64,000 bases of DNA from Zingiber officinale (taxonomy: Eukaryota > Streptophyta > Magnoliopsida > Zingiberales > Zingiberaceae), in the NCBI RefSeq assembly GCF_018446385.1, contig NC_056005.1, positions 96,021,171-96,085,170 on the forward strand, given 5' to 3'. The notes beneath the pieces were generated by a model. That model saw only the letters and a list, made by a program, of their open reading frames with translations, was not told the DNA's origin and made no database searches. Positions 37,246 to 48,500 of the stretch are shown here, in pieces (the stretch's first letter is position 1; the number at the start of each line of letters is the position of its first letter). The translations under genes were made by a program, and so were the position numbers.

Positions 37246-39890
37246 AGACTCGAATATGCTGAGTATGAAAAGGCATTGATTGTGCTTGTCGAATGTCACA
37301 CTTGACATCTGATATGACCATTAGAGATCAGTTCATTGCGCTCTATAGGCAATATTATTAGTAATATAAAGAATTAAATTATTCAGATTGCACTTGTAAA
37401 TAATCACCAGCAGAAAAATCTTAAGTGAATAGATAAAAGTAAGAGATGTCCAAGAACCTATTATGCAAACAATTTTGATCTTTTTGAGCAATCAGAATCA
37501 CAATTCTCGTCAACCCCACTTGAGTATAAGAAGCAATGGACATCTGAGAAGGATGTTCAAAATGCAAAAGAAACAGCCTTGGACGATTAAGAATCAAGCA
37601 ATTCAGCCACCCACAACAATTGTACCAAGTACACAGAAAAAGATTCTATTTCGACTCCCTATCAGTCTAATCTTTCCAACAAACAAGATAAAATGAAAAA
37701 TCAGCAACAAGAAATAGACGCAAATATTAATCGAAAAGAGAAATTATTTTAATGAAACCCTAAGTATATGTCATAATTATTTTAAAATAATTAAATGAAT
37801 ATTTTAAAAGTTGATAGATTTTTATTAATTTTTATAGAATTGTATATGGTTGTGAAAAGAGTTTAGCTTTATAAGATTTTTCTGTAAGACTTTGATAGAT
37901 ATTTTTAAAAATTTTCATATAAACTTATGGATTCATAATTTAATAATATGTTATAAGTCATTATCTAACACTCCCATCAAATATGACTAAAAAAGAAAAA
38001 GATTATTTTCATATGTGTTTTTTTATTTGAAAATTATTAAAAAAATATATTTAGAAAACAAGAAATACAAGTAGAATTTCTCCATGATTAATTTTATCTT
38101 TTTTTTATTTCACACATTTTAATATTCTTTTGACAGTATAAACAAATATAAATGAGTCATATTCAATTTATAGAAATTAAAATTTCAATTAAACATAAAT
38201 AATTAATTAATCAAAATAATAAAAAAATACTAAGAATTTGTGATATGTTTTCAATAGTATTTATGGAAAACATGAAAAAAAAAAATCCATTTTTACAATC
38301 ACACATACAAATAAAATACGTCCATAAACAAAATAGACACATAAAAATTGATGATCACACAATAATCAAGGTAGCTGATGCTCAGATGAGAATGAATGCT
38401 TCCAGCAACATATTTAAAAAAATATATAAAGCGTCATAATTTCTTTCGGACGAACTAAAACAATAAAGTCAAACTGTGTAATTTCAATAGATGTTCACCT
38501 ACCTGAGAGAGAGATTGATTAGCAAATGGAACTTGGATTCAACAACAGAGGAGGTCGATCTAGGAGCAAAGAAGAAGTTAAACCATCGAGGAAGAGAAAA
38601 GAGAGGCAACGACGATTGAAAAGAGAGAGACGTATTGGGTTACAAGTTCATAGAAATATCAAGGATGAATAGATGATTTTTTTTTTATTTTTAAAGTTTA
38701 ACAAGAGTTACAATTTGTACCTAAAGAATTTTAATAATATCCATAAAAATCTATTGAAAGTTGGATAGAAAAGATTTTTATAAAGTTTTAAAAAGTAAAT
38801 TTTAATATCACGTGACTTTTTAAAATTCTATAAAAACTTAATTAAGACCACTAAATATTTATGGAGTTTATAAAAATCTATATTAAATACATCTAAACTT
38901 TTAAAATATACAAAAATCATTGAAAATAATTAAAAATAAGATTGAATATACCCCTTAGATGATTAATACACCGGTATATTACTATTATAACCACAATGGG
39001 TAGCTATTAATTAACTGTTATAATATTATAATAATGTTATATCAGCTATTATAATATTATAATAGTTATAAAATAGTTAATAAATGTTGTAATAGCACTG
39101 TAAATAAGTATTTTTTCTAGATATATAATATAATATTACATCTTTTTGACATTTTTTTAAGAAACATCTTTCTTTTTAATATTTAGATAATAACGTGTTT
39201 TTTTAACCTAAAATATAAACGGTGTTAGAAGTTAATTTGCTCTCAAAATAATAAAATGGTACGATAAAGGTTTTTTTAAAAACTTTGTAAACATATTTTT
39301 ATTAATTTTATATATTATTTCTATTTTTTTTAAATTGCCATATCAGCTAAATTATGACATGTAAGCTGACGTGCCAGCCAAGCTGGCATGCGCCATACCT
39401 CACTCAATCGGAATCTATCTACTTTTAGGTGACTCGTGTAGTGATTATTAATTTTTAGAATAATAATTAATATATATAAGAGATATTTATTCCAATTATA
39501 TTAAAATTTGAGTCCTAAATTTTATGACACATCATATACGAGTCATTAGACCGTTTTGAAAAGATAGAATTACACTGCGTGACCTGGTGGTGCACCTTTA
39601 CTTAATGATTTCTGCGGGACCATTCTCACCTACTGTTCCACTCTTAATTCTTCTAATCAATTTAAATTGTTTTTTTTTTCATATTAATATTTCAGACAAA
39701 ATACATAATTTATTATTTATTTGATTTAAAAGAGATTTCATATTCAACCGAAAAAGGTTGCTGGTCAAAATACAGTCACGCCAAGCCAAAACGACCGTCC
39801 ATGTCGTTTTGCCCTCACCAAACCTGTCAATGTCTCGCGCGCAGGGCCCACGTCACTTGGACGCGTGCGCCGCTACTTCCAGGAAACCCA
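37246..39890. other. AT-rich intergenic DNA
   Basis: No gene. The stretches 37800-37960 and 38690-38930 contain mirrored phrases (GATAGATTTTTAT and ATAAAAATCTAT, AACTTTTAAAATA and its complement), so they may be arms of an old foldback element of about 1.1 kb. The AT bias makes this uncertain. Confidence 0.35.
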
Positions 39891-39898
39891 ACCTCCCT

Positions 39899-39905
39899 TA
39901 TAAAA
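39899..39905 (+). promoter_or_regulatory. TATA box before a small ORF
   Basis: TATAAAA lies 58 bp upstream of an ATGG start at 39957. A bZIP-type CCACGTCAC motif sits about 45 bp further upstream (39848-39856) in a local GC-rich stretch. The spacing fits a real core promoter, but no transcript evidence exists here. Confidence 0.4.
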
Positions 39906-39956
39906 AAAACTCCAATCACTCACCGACTCCATTAAACTAGCAAACCTTTCGCGTAT

Positions 39957-40193
39957 ATGGATGCTGCTTTAGGGTCCCACGTTTTTAAATCCAATGACGA
40001 AAAGAGGTGGTCGGTGATTCATAGAACTCGGGATTTACATAAAAAAATGCATCGTTCTATGCGGTCGAGGTGCCACGGTGTGGTCCTTCGCGGGCCTCCA
40101 CGGCGAGTTTATGCAATCTTGTTTTTTTTGGTCTGCGGTTTACTTTTTCTGGAAAAAAATAAATCACTCTTTCTCACCTTCATTTTGCCTTAA
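39957..40193 (+). CDS. Hypothetical small protein, 78 residues, possibly a gene remnant
   Basis: An ATGG-context start 58 bp after a TATA box opens a frame of 78 codons. The N-terminal half is basic (DLHKKMHRSMRSRCHG). The C-terminal part is hydrophobic (RVYAILFFLVCGLLFLEKN) and could span a membrane. I recognise no family. It may be the first exon of a truncated gene, since the GC level and promoter-like upstream region stand out from the AT-rich surroundings, or a chance ORF. Confidence 0.25.
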   Translation: MDAALGSHVFKSNDEKRWSVIHRTRDLHKKMHRSMRSRCHGVVLRGPPRRVYAILFFLVCGLLFLEKNKSLFLTFILP

Positions 40194-42499
40194 AAGAAAT
40201 TTGGTCGCAACCCTCATAATTTATTAAACACGAGGTCAATAATTCCAATTTAATGTAAGATTTGTAAAAGATTTATAAAATTTAAAAAAAAAACAAGATG
40301 AATAAAAATTTTTAAAGAAATGAGATTTAAGATTTATAATTTAAGAGTAGTAGTTAAAATTTAAATATGTTGTTTTATCTTAAAATTAATATAATATTTA
40401 TGAGGTCATATACTTATATATTATGAATTGGGCCATAAAAAATGTATGCAGAGTTTTAACATAGGAGATGTTTTAATAAATTTTTAATATTGATGTGGCA
40501 TGTTAAAATCATAAAAAAGATAATTCATTCAAAACTTTGACAATTGAAAATGTCATAGAAGCACTACAGTTTGGTTCTCGATTCTTGACTAAATATACAC
40601 ATATTTTATTTGGAGAAAAAAATTATGAGAAGTGGCTCGAAGTATGATTACTCAGTGCGGTCGAATGCCTCCCACTTGGCAAAATGATTGTGTTCACAGT
40701 TATAGTTCTAGTACCTAGGTGAACATGTCGACCTACAGCGATGGGTTGATTGTGAATGTCCGTCACCATCAATGTGAGTTTGATGAAAATTTTCATCAAT
40801 GTGAGTATGATGAAAATTTTTTATAGGACCAATCCGATCATTTTAGATTAGTCGAAGAATTTTAAAAAAATTAGATTATTAAAAAATAATAATCACTAGC
40901 CCCATGACTATGATACATGTAATAGCCCAGGGGTGATTGGTCCGATCTCACGAAAATTTTCCATCGGCCATCAGGATAAATCTGGAAGCGCACACGGTGA
41001 TCAGCCCAAAAGTCTGACATCCTTTGATTACGTCCTCCATTTGAAGGAAAAATTCTTGTAAATATACTGTAGCTAGGGTTCAAATCGCGGGGTACTTAAG
41101 GGATAATCTGAATATCCTACCGCGATACTATAACTCCGATAATTGATACATATAATAGTAGTAGAAGGTAAGACAGATTGTCAGTAATAAAGATTTAAAT
41201 CTCATTCATAATATATTACTAGTGATTGTGCACCGCATTGGCCATTAATCCAACTGCTTATTCGAGACCGAAGTCTTTGTACACTTTTCGGTGATTGCTA
41301 GCTAATTTCCTCTATTGCCTAAAGTTTTGGAATCAAAAAAATCATTCCCCAACCCACAAGAAATAGAACCAGACTGAGTCAGGGGAAGAAAGCAAGGTCT
41401 TGACAGAGCCTGTCTGAAAGGTTGTAGAAGATCGACTCATCTCTGGGGCAGAAAGCCACTGCTGACCGACGCCCATGTGTGTAATATAATACATTGAAAT
41501 CACATTGACCCTTTATAATGAAATTATATTAATTAAAAGTATTTTAGTATTAAAATACTAAAGTAGAGTGATTAGAGTAAAGTACCTGACTTTTGAAAAT
41601 CTGAATTATTTTATTTGGGTCTTTCAAAATCCGAATTGTTTGGATTTTCGAGTGTCACCCTTACGACTTCCTATGAAAAAAATTAATTTAATTTAATATT
41701 ATACTTATCTTAGTAAAAAAACTAAGAAAAATATATTTTTTAACATTGTCAGCCTAAAATATTTATAAAATCTTCTTTGATCATAGTATTGTCAATTCTA
41801 AGATGTGGGATTAAAGAGAACTATATTTTTTTATATAAAATAAACAGAGAAAATTAATGATGAAAAAAATTCATAATAATATGCCGCAGCTGAGTCTCAA
41901 ACTCTAAATCACTGATTGTTTCGCTTGTGAAATTACTAATAAATTTTAGAATTATTTTTAATGTGAATAGAAAAAAGATATTAACGTAAATTCATTTTAA
42001 GATTCACCAAAATTAATTAGTAAAGGAGGATATTTTTAATAAAATAGTAAGATAGTAAAATACATGAAATTTTTTGAAAAACTTATGATATTTAACTGCC
42101 AATTAGGATCCATATACTTTCACAATTAATCAGGTGAAAGTTGGAATGGTGTAGTATTAAATCATTTTGAAAAATGACTAAAATGATTATGATTCTAATT
42201 TAAATAAGCTTTTGAGTTGAATAAATTATATTCCGAACTAACAAATTTTAAAATGTATCTAAAAATACATAATTTATTTTTTAAAAAATGTTCGTATTTA
42301 ATATGTTGGACGAAAAATATTTAATGATCGTAAAAATTGTGAAATGGATATCTTTGTTCTTCTAATATTTTTTAATTTGTTCATACTAATTCTTTTGAAT
42401 TTTGAACTCTGCTAGATTTTCATGGCTACCTCTATTTAATTATCAACTCGTCTATATTTGTGGCCTATGAAATTTTAAATTTATATCGAATGGTCTGTT
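40194..42499. other. AT-rich intergenic DNA with an old dispersed repeat
   Basis: No gene. The part at 41640-42060 is related to 59440-59580 plus 60720-61030: both have a TTAATTTAATATTATACTT-like phrase, a short TTTATAAAA stretch, AATACGCC/AATATGCC, and TAATTAGTAAAGGAGG. It is an ancient repeat of unknown type. Confidence 0.4.
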
Positions 42500-43860
42500 G
42501 GAAAACCAATTTACCTGTCGGAGATTTACAGGAGAGTAGACTGTTAGGCCAGGAAGTAAGGCCCAGCAAATTTGACTGAACAGAATAACCAGGTCAGTTG
42601 GGTGACGCAGACAAGTGACCGACTGAGCAAATGAAGAGGCCGAGCGAAGGATTCAGCAGGGTGGGCGATGAATCAACCTCCAGCTAATCATGATTCCTAC
42701 AAAGTATTGGTAGTCATAGTGAATTGAGATCATTACTCACCGAGCTGTGAAACGTAACTAAAAATTAATTGTTCCACTTAAATAAATTTTATTCTGATCG
42801 GTCCGACATTTGAAACGTGCAAGTCGTACCCACACATGAATCAATATGGTTCAGTGAGATTTACACCGCCCCTATGCACCTAAACGTGAGAAAGAGTCTC
42901 TTCCTATGTATTTATTTACATGTTGATCCTGTCCGAATCGCTGAACCAACGGACGCTGGGCACGTAGCGCTCTCCTAGTCGATGACGTAGGCCTCCGTCT
43001 GGTCGCACGAATCTCCGGCGAGCCTGCACAAAAGTCGGGCTGGGAAGGGATTCCCGGCGACGACCCTCCGACGCTCAAGTCAGGCAAGCAAGCAGTGAAA
43101 AAGTGGCTCTCGAAATATTAGAACGCGTATCTCCGGAGAAGGATGAGGGCCTTTATATAGGGCAGCGGAGAAGCGAGTGTACACATACCGAGGTGTACAC
43201 GTGTCCGCGGCCCATACTCCAGTAAGGGCTTGTCAGTGAGCTTACCTGACCCATACTGCTACAGTCCAAGCATGTCCTCGACGGGACAGCGGAACCCCCT
43301 GTCATAAGATTTGGAGTATGACCTACATGTGGAACATACCCGCTGTCAGAAAAAGATGTCACTTGTCCTTTTGCCCTTACTCCCTGGAGAGCGTCCGGTC
43401 GGCCAGCTTCCGCAACATCCGGCCGGACGTATACGGTGGTTTACTTAGGGAGATTCTCAATCACGTACTTTGTGGAGACTATTAGCAGTAAGCTACCTAA
43501 TGGTTTTGGCCGAGCGTGCAGTCCGATCGGCCCTGCGATCTTGTCCGCTGAGCGCCGGAACCCTGACTTTCGACAGGACGCCTTTAACCATCAACTAGAC
43601 ACCGGTCGGCCGCCCGGCCGGTCGAACCCACCCCTCTCCGGCCGCCCACCTGCCACTTTGACTTCCACGTGGCATTGACTCCACCGGACGGAGGGCCCTT
43701 TTCTTACAACCGGATCATATATGAATCAATATAAATCAACCAACATACCATAAAATTCTCAATATTAGATTAAAATTTTATTCACAATAAAATCTTTTTT
43801 CTTTTCTATCATCTCTCTATTGACATTACTTATATCTAATAATCATCTAGATAGACTAAC
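42500..43860 (-). repeat. LTR-derived repeat, copy 2, split by a later insertion
   Basis: Same family as 29690-31175. Shared sequence runs from about 42755 to 42920 and resumes from about 43719 to 43800, interrupted by the solo LTR at 42921-43708. Fossil, no coding capacity, boundaries approximate. Confidence 0.45.
42921..43708 (-). mobile_element. Solo LTR (minus orientation)
   Basis: 788 bp that on the minus strand start TGTAAGAAAAGGGCCC and end GGATCAACA. They contain a TATA box (CTATATAAAGGC, + strand near 43150-43161) in promoter position. GC-rich compared with its surroundings, with repeated GGCCGG and CCGGTCGG words. It breaks the older LTR-derived repeat. No primer site or internal region is found on either side, hence solo. 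The target duplication is not clear, so the ends may be off by about ten bases. Superfamily not assigned; Gypsy is plausible. Confidence 0.55.
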
Positions 43861-43861
43861 A

Positions 43862-44640
43862 TTTTTTTTTTTTTAAAAACACCCTTTATCAAATTTTAAG
43901 GCATGATGCATGCATTTAAGTACGAAAATCGAATATGTGCTATAATAACACGCCAATAAATTCAAACCTCAAAATTTAATCATAACACACATTCCATTTC
44001 AAATTAAATGAATATTTTATCATACTCATGTGGACCTTTAATAATGAATTTTAATAAACCCTAAATTAAATTAAATTAGACTAATATTTTTTTTCTTTTC
44101 TAATTGAAAATATTTTAAAAACTTATTATAATTTTAATTATTTTTTATATAAAAAATATATATCAACCTAATTCTTTTTAATCCCATATTTCAAATTAAT
44201 AATACTACGAGTAAAAAGATTCTATAAACATTTTGAGTCAGTCGTATTAAAAATATATATTTCTTGACGTGTGGCTATCACCAAATATGATATTTATAAT
44301 TATTAGTATAATATCTGATTAAAAAATTAAATTATTTTTTTCCAACAACTGAATTAGCATCTAAACTAATATTATCAATATAATTATGGTAATAATTAAA
44401 TGTGAATTCGATATTATCTCCCATTTTTTATTATCAACAAAAACAGTTTTGGATTGAAATAATTTTAACTAATATTTAACTAATTTTAAATAGTTTTATT
44501 TATAATTATTTAATAAATTTAAATGTAAAAGCATTAAAAGAAGAAAGATATTTTTCAATAGAGGGCTATTTTAATTTGAATAAAAAATAAAAGACGCTTT
44601 TTCAAATTTTTATATTAATATTTACATTTTTTATTTTAAT
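43862..44640. other. AT-rich spacer upstream of the alpha/beta-hydrolase gene
   Basis: Very AT-rich DNA with no gene. It gives way near 44650 to GC-richer sequence that is probably the 5' leader of the hydrolase gene. Confidence 0.4.
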
Positions 44641-45516
44641 AAATATTTCCTTCTCCCTTTGTCGCGTTGTCTGCTAATGTTCTCAATTACCACGCTCCGT
44701 TCGCAGCGTTGTCGTCATCTCGCTCGCTCTCCAGCTCTCCTCTTTCCGTCTCTTGCGGATTCCCCCGCTATTCCCTCCTCGTTGGATGCATCCGACCCCG
44801 CGAATCTTCTCCTCGTTCTTCGATCGATAAGGTTTCCCGTAGCTCTACGGAATCCGGAGGTACCAGCTTCTGATCTGCTTTAGACGCTGAGATGGAGCTG
44901 TGGAGCTAGTCGATCTCAGATGTCGTCTTGATTGGAAGTGCAGGATTTGATTTTTAGGCTTCTGCTGCTGCAATTCGCTGTCTTGTAGGAGTTCCGCGGC
45001 GCTTGGATCTTGAATTCCTGTCGCAGCTGCGTTGGTTTTGACCTGCAAAAGGAGTCACCAAGTGTTTTGTCGATTTAGTGGTCCCCGAGGCTGCGGATCT
45101 GTGAAAGATGCAGTTTTTGGTGGAGATGAGAGGTTCCGTGTGATTTCGTCAGTGAAAAATGAGGCTCGAGGAATCCCCGTGAATGGATTAGGGCTTCTTC
45201 CTGTCCTGTAAGTGGGGGTTCCTGAGCGTTCGAATTTGGATATTTTTGGCGAATGTTGTTGGAGTTGCGTGTATCTCTTCGTACGCTTCATTTCGAACTT
45301 GCTCTCTAGGGTTAGCTTCGCGATTGTGTCGGATGTTTAAAGAACTGAGTACTTTTCACAAAGCTTTTGACTTTGCAGCGTAAAACAAGAAAAACTGCAA
45401 GATTTGGTTTTGAAATTGGTCGAATTGTTCCTGTCGTGAAGGAAAAAAAATGCAGCAGAGGGTTCCTTCTTTTTGCACATCTTGACTCGCTGTAGCTTTG
45501 AGGTGTGTGCAAGGAG
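44641..45516 (+). other. Presumed promoter-proximal and 5' leader region of the hydrolase gene
   Basis: CT-rich and GC-richer than the upstream spacer, typical of a plant 5' UTR. Several short frames are open, but none looks like protein. A 5' UTR intron is possible and was not resolved. Confidence 0.45.
45450..45485 (+). promoter_or_regulatory. Upstream ORF (11 codons) in the leader of the hydrolase gene
   Basis: An ATG at 45450 opens a frame of 11 codons (MQQRVPSFCTS) closed by TGA, 31 bases before the main start at 45517. If present in the mRNA it would be expected to lower or condition translation of the main frame. Seen in sequence; function is inferred. Confidence 0.5.
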
Positions 45517-48500
45517 ATGATTGAGCAATTCATCAACTTTGTAATCCGGCCTCCTAGGTATGTACATATCTTGTTTACTTACAAAATTAGTAAGTTTGAC
45601 CTGCCATCTCCCCATGCGTTGAATTGACTGAAACTTTCCATACATACATTCTTTGAGTTGTACGAAGTAATTTCATATAAGAAGTCCAGTCATAGTATAA
45701 GAGGATATCCTTTTTGGTAATAAATGACTTTTTTTTTTGTCATTTTGCTCTGATGTATGAAGCCTTTTGAGCAAATTCTTGCCATGATATATCCAGCCAC
45801 AAATCCTTTCTGGCGTACTTGATTTTGTCATATATCCACTACGTCTGATATCTCATATTCTTTCTCATAATAAATGACTAAATTTTTGGCTTAGTGTAGC
45901 TATTTTGAGCAGTCTACTCACCTGTTTGTGTGTGCTGTAATATTCATTTTGTTGTTTTTGCCATAATTCTAAAACTTCTTTGTTAGTGCACTTACATTTC
46001 CATTTCATCTGTCTGTATCTTCTTTATCTACTACTTCTTTCTTTCCTTGGACTTAATAGCTCTACTTAATTAGAACCAAGGTTGTATGGTATATGGTGTG
46101 CAGCTGGCCAACTACATAGTGCATATGTGGTTTGTAGGCGTATATGCAATCCATATAAAAAGATAGAAAAAACTATTTTTATTTATGGAAATGCTTAGCA
46201 TTTATATGACAAAGTACAACATCAATCTGTCTAGTCAATACTTCTATTAAAATATTCATTACCATATAAGATAAAACACATAATTCTATCAATCTATGTT
46301 AATACAACAACAACAACCAGACCTATATCCCATTAAGTGGGATTGGCTATAGCAATTTATGTAGTATGCATATAATTGAACATATGAAATACAAAGTAGT
46401 TAAGTTAAAGATTCAAGGTACCACACCAAAAACTTAGCTTTTGAAATTGTTTCATGATCATGAGAACTACTCCCTGAAAAGAAAAAAAATGTAGTAATAT
46501 TTGGGTTTTCATTTAAACTGTTTTTTTGTCCACCTCAATCACTTTTATGAATAACAATCACTTTTATGAATGCCCACATATATGCCAGACCATATATGTG
46601 GCTGCATAGGCCACCTAGTTCTGCATATTGAATGAAACTATATATTAGGGGACAGTCACCTTGTGCAAATGCCTGGATGGCCACTTAGGCCTCTTTTTAC
46701 TATCATGGTTAGAACTCATTATAACTAGTCATTTTACCTTTAATATTGCTATTGAGGATTTTTAAGGGCATATATTTACTGTCATTTTGAAAACATCTGT
46801 TCTTTTGGTATGATGACATCCAGGGCTGATTATAACCCAGACCAATACCTATGGGAACCGGAATTTACACTTGCTGGCAGAAAATATAAACGTCTAGACT
46901 TGGAGGCAAGTACGGACACGTGTTACCGAAGTTTTCTTCTTTTTTTTGGATAAAAATTTAGAGGATTTATTGCTGATGTTTGCTAATTTTACTTCATTAA
47001 ACATGACAGCTCAAAAATGGAAGAGGTCACACTCTCAAATGTAGTCACTATGTTCCCTATTCTATACCCGAAAACACTGCTCTTCCTTGCGTTGTATACT
47101 GCCATGGCAACAGGTCTTCATTCTTCAATGCTTTTATTTTAAAAATTCTCATATTGTTTATTGTTATAATATTGAGCAACTCTTCTGTAATTGTATTACT
47201 GTTGTCGTGATATGCACCTTTGTTGAACAATGTAACCAATTTATTTTTAATGATAAAATGGAGAAAAAAAAAACTCAAACAGAGAATGCTTGTTCTTTTT
47301 TGCTATGTAGAAGAATAAACACAAACATTGGGCATGTAAATCTCTCTTGATACCATTTTAAATACTAGCCAAGACCTTTGTTGACAAAAGTGTGAATCTT
47401 TTCCTTGGTCTCCTTGTCTGGAGATATGTAGCAGTGCTAACCCAAGATTGAGCAAATAGATCTTTATATATCTACAAGAAATTTTCTTCCCCAATTGGAA
47501 TTTTAATTATTGGTCTCTTCTATGGAAATTACAGTGGGTGCAGAGCAGATGCAAATGAAGCTGCCGTAATCCTTCTTCCTTCGAATATTACCCTCTTCAC
47601 TCTCGATTTTTCAGGTTCAGGACTTTCTGAGGGTGAATATGTCAGCCTTGGTTGGCACGAGGTTGGTTATTATGATTCCTTTTGGTTTATGATCTTTGCT
47701 TACTCTTATCAATAGTTCACCGCTGAGATTGTTTTATTTCTTTTGCTGATTACCTTCAAGACCAACAGTTCCTAAAATTACTGATTATGGGTTTTATCAA
47801 CTTGTATATCAGAAAGACGATCTCAAAACCGTGGTCACTTATCTCCGGACCAATAAACAAATTTCTTGTATTGGACTTTGGGGCCGATCAATGGGTGCTG
47901 TTACAAGGTATTTTTCTCTGGTTAATTTTTTTTATTATTCATCCATATGTCAATTTATCTGTTCATATTCTAGTAATCTTGCTATGCAATGCACATATAT
48001 TCATCCTGTATATAGGTTATTTTCATCAATATCTTGATAATCTTTTGACCTATTCTTCTGATAGGGTATTGCTCAAGAATTAGTGGTAGTATAAATTGAG
48101 AGGAATAAAATATCATATTGTGTGTGCGTGTGCACTGAATAGCTTATAACTAAAATGTCCCACAAAAGAGTAGATTCATAACATCATTATTAAACATATT
48201 TAGTATTCTTCAATAAGTAATAATTCTGAGCCACCCTCAGGCTGAGCATAAATATCATTGTTCGCTATCTAGTTATATAAACGGCAGCTTGGTGCACAAA
48301 GCTCCCGCCAATGCGGAGTCTCGGGAAAGAATCTATTGTATACTATACTGCTTTGCAAGAGGTTATTTCCGAGACTTGAACCCGTGATCTCTAGGTCACA
48401 CGGCATCAATTTTATGTAACTCTAGGTCTCTAGCTAGTTCCATAAAATCTAAAAATTCAAATTTGCAAAAGTGAGAAGAAACTCAACAAATATAACAAAG

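Noticed and set aside
37800-38940. Large foldback element
   Set aside because: Mirrored phrases exist, but the AT bias makes chance similarity likely and no ends or duplication can be read.
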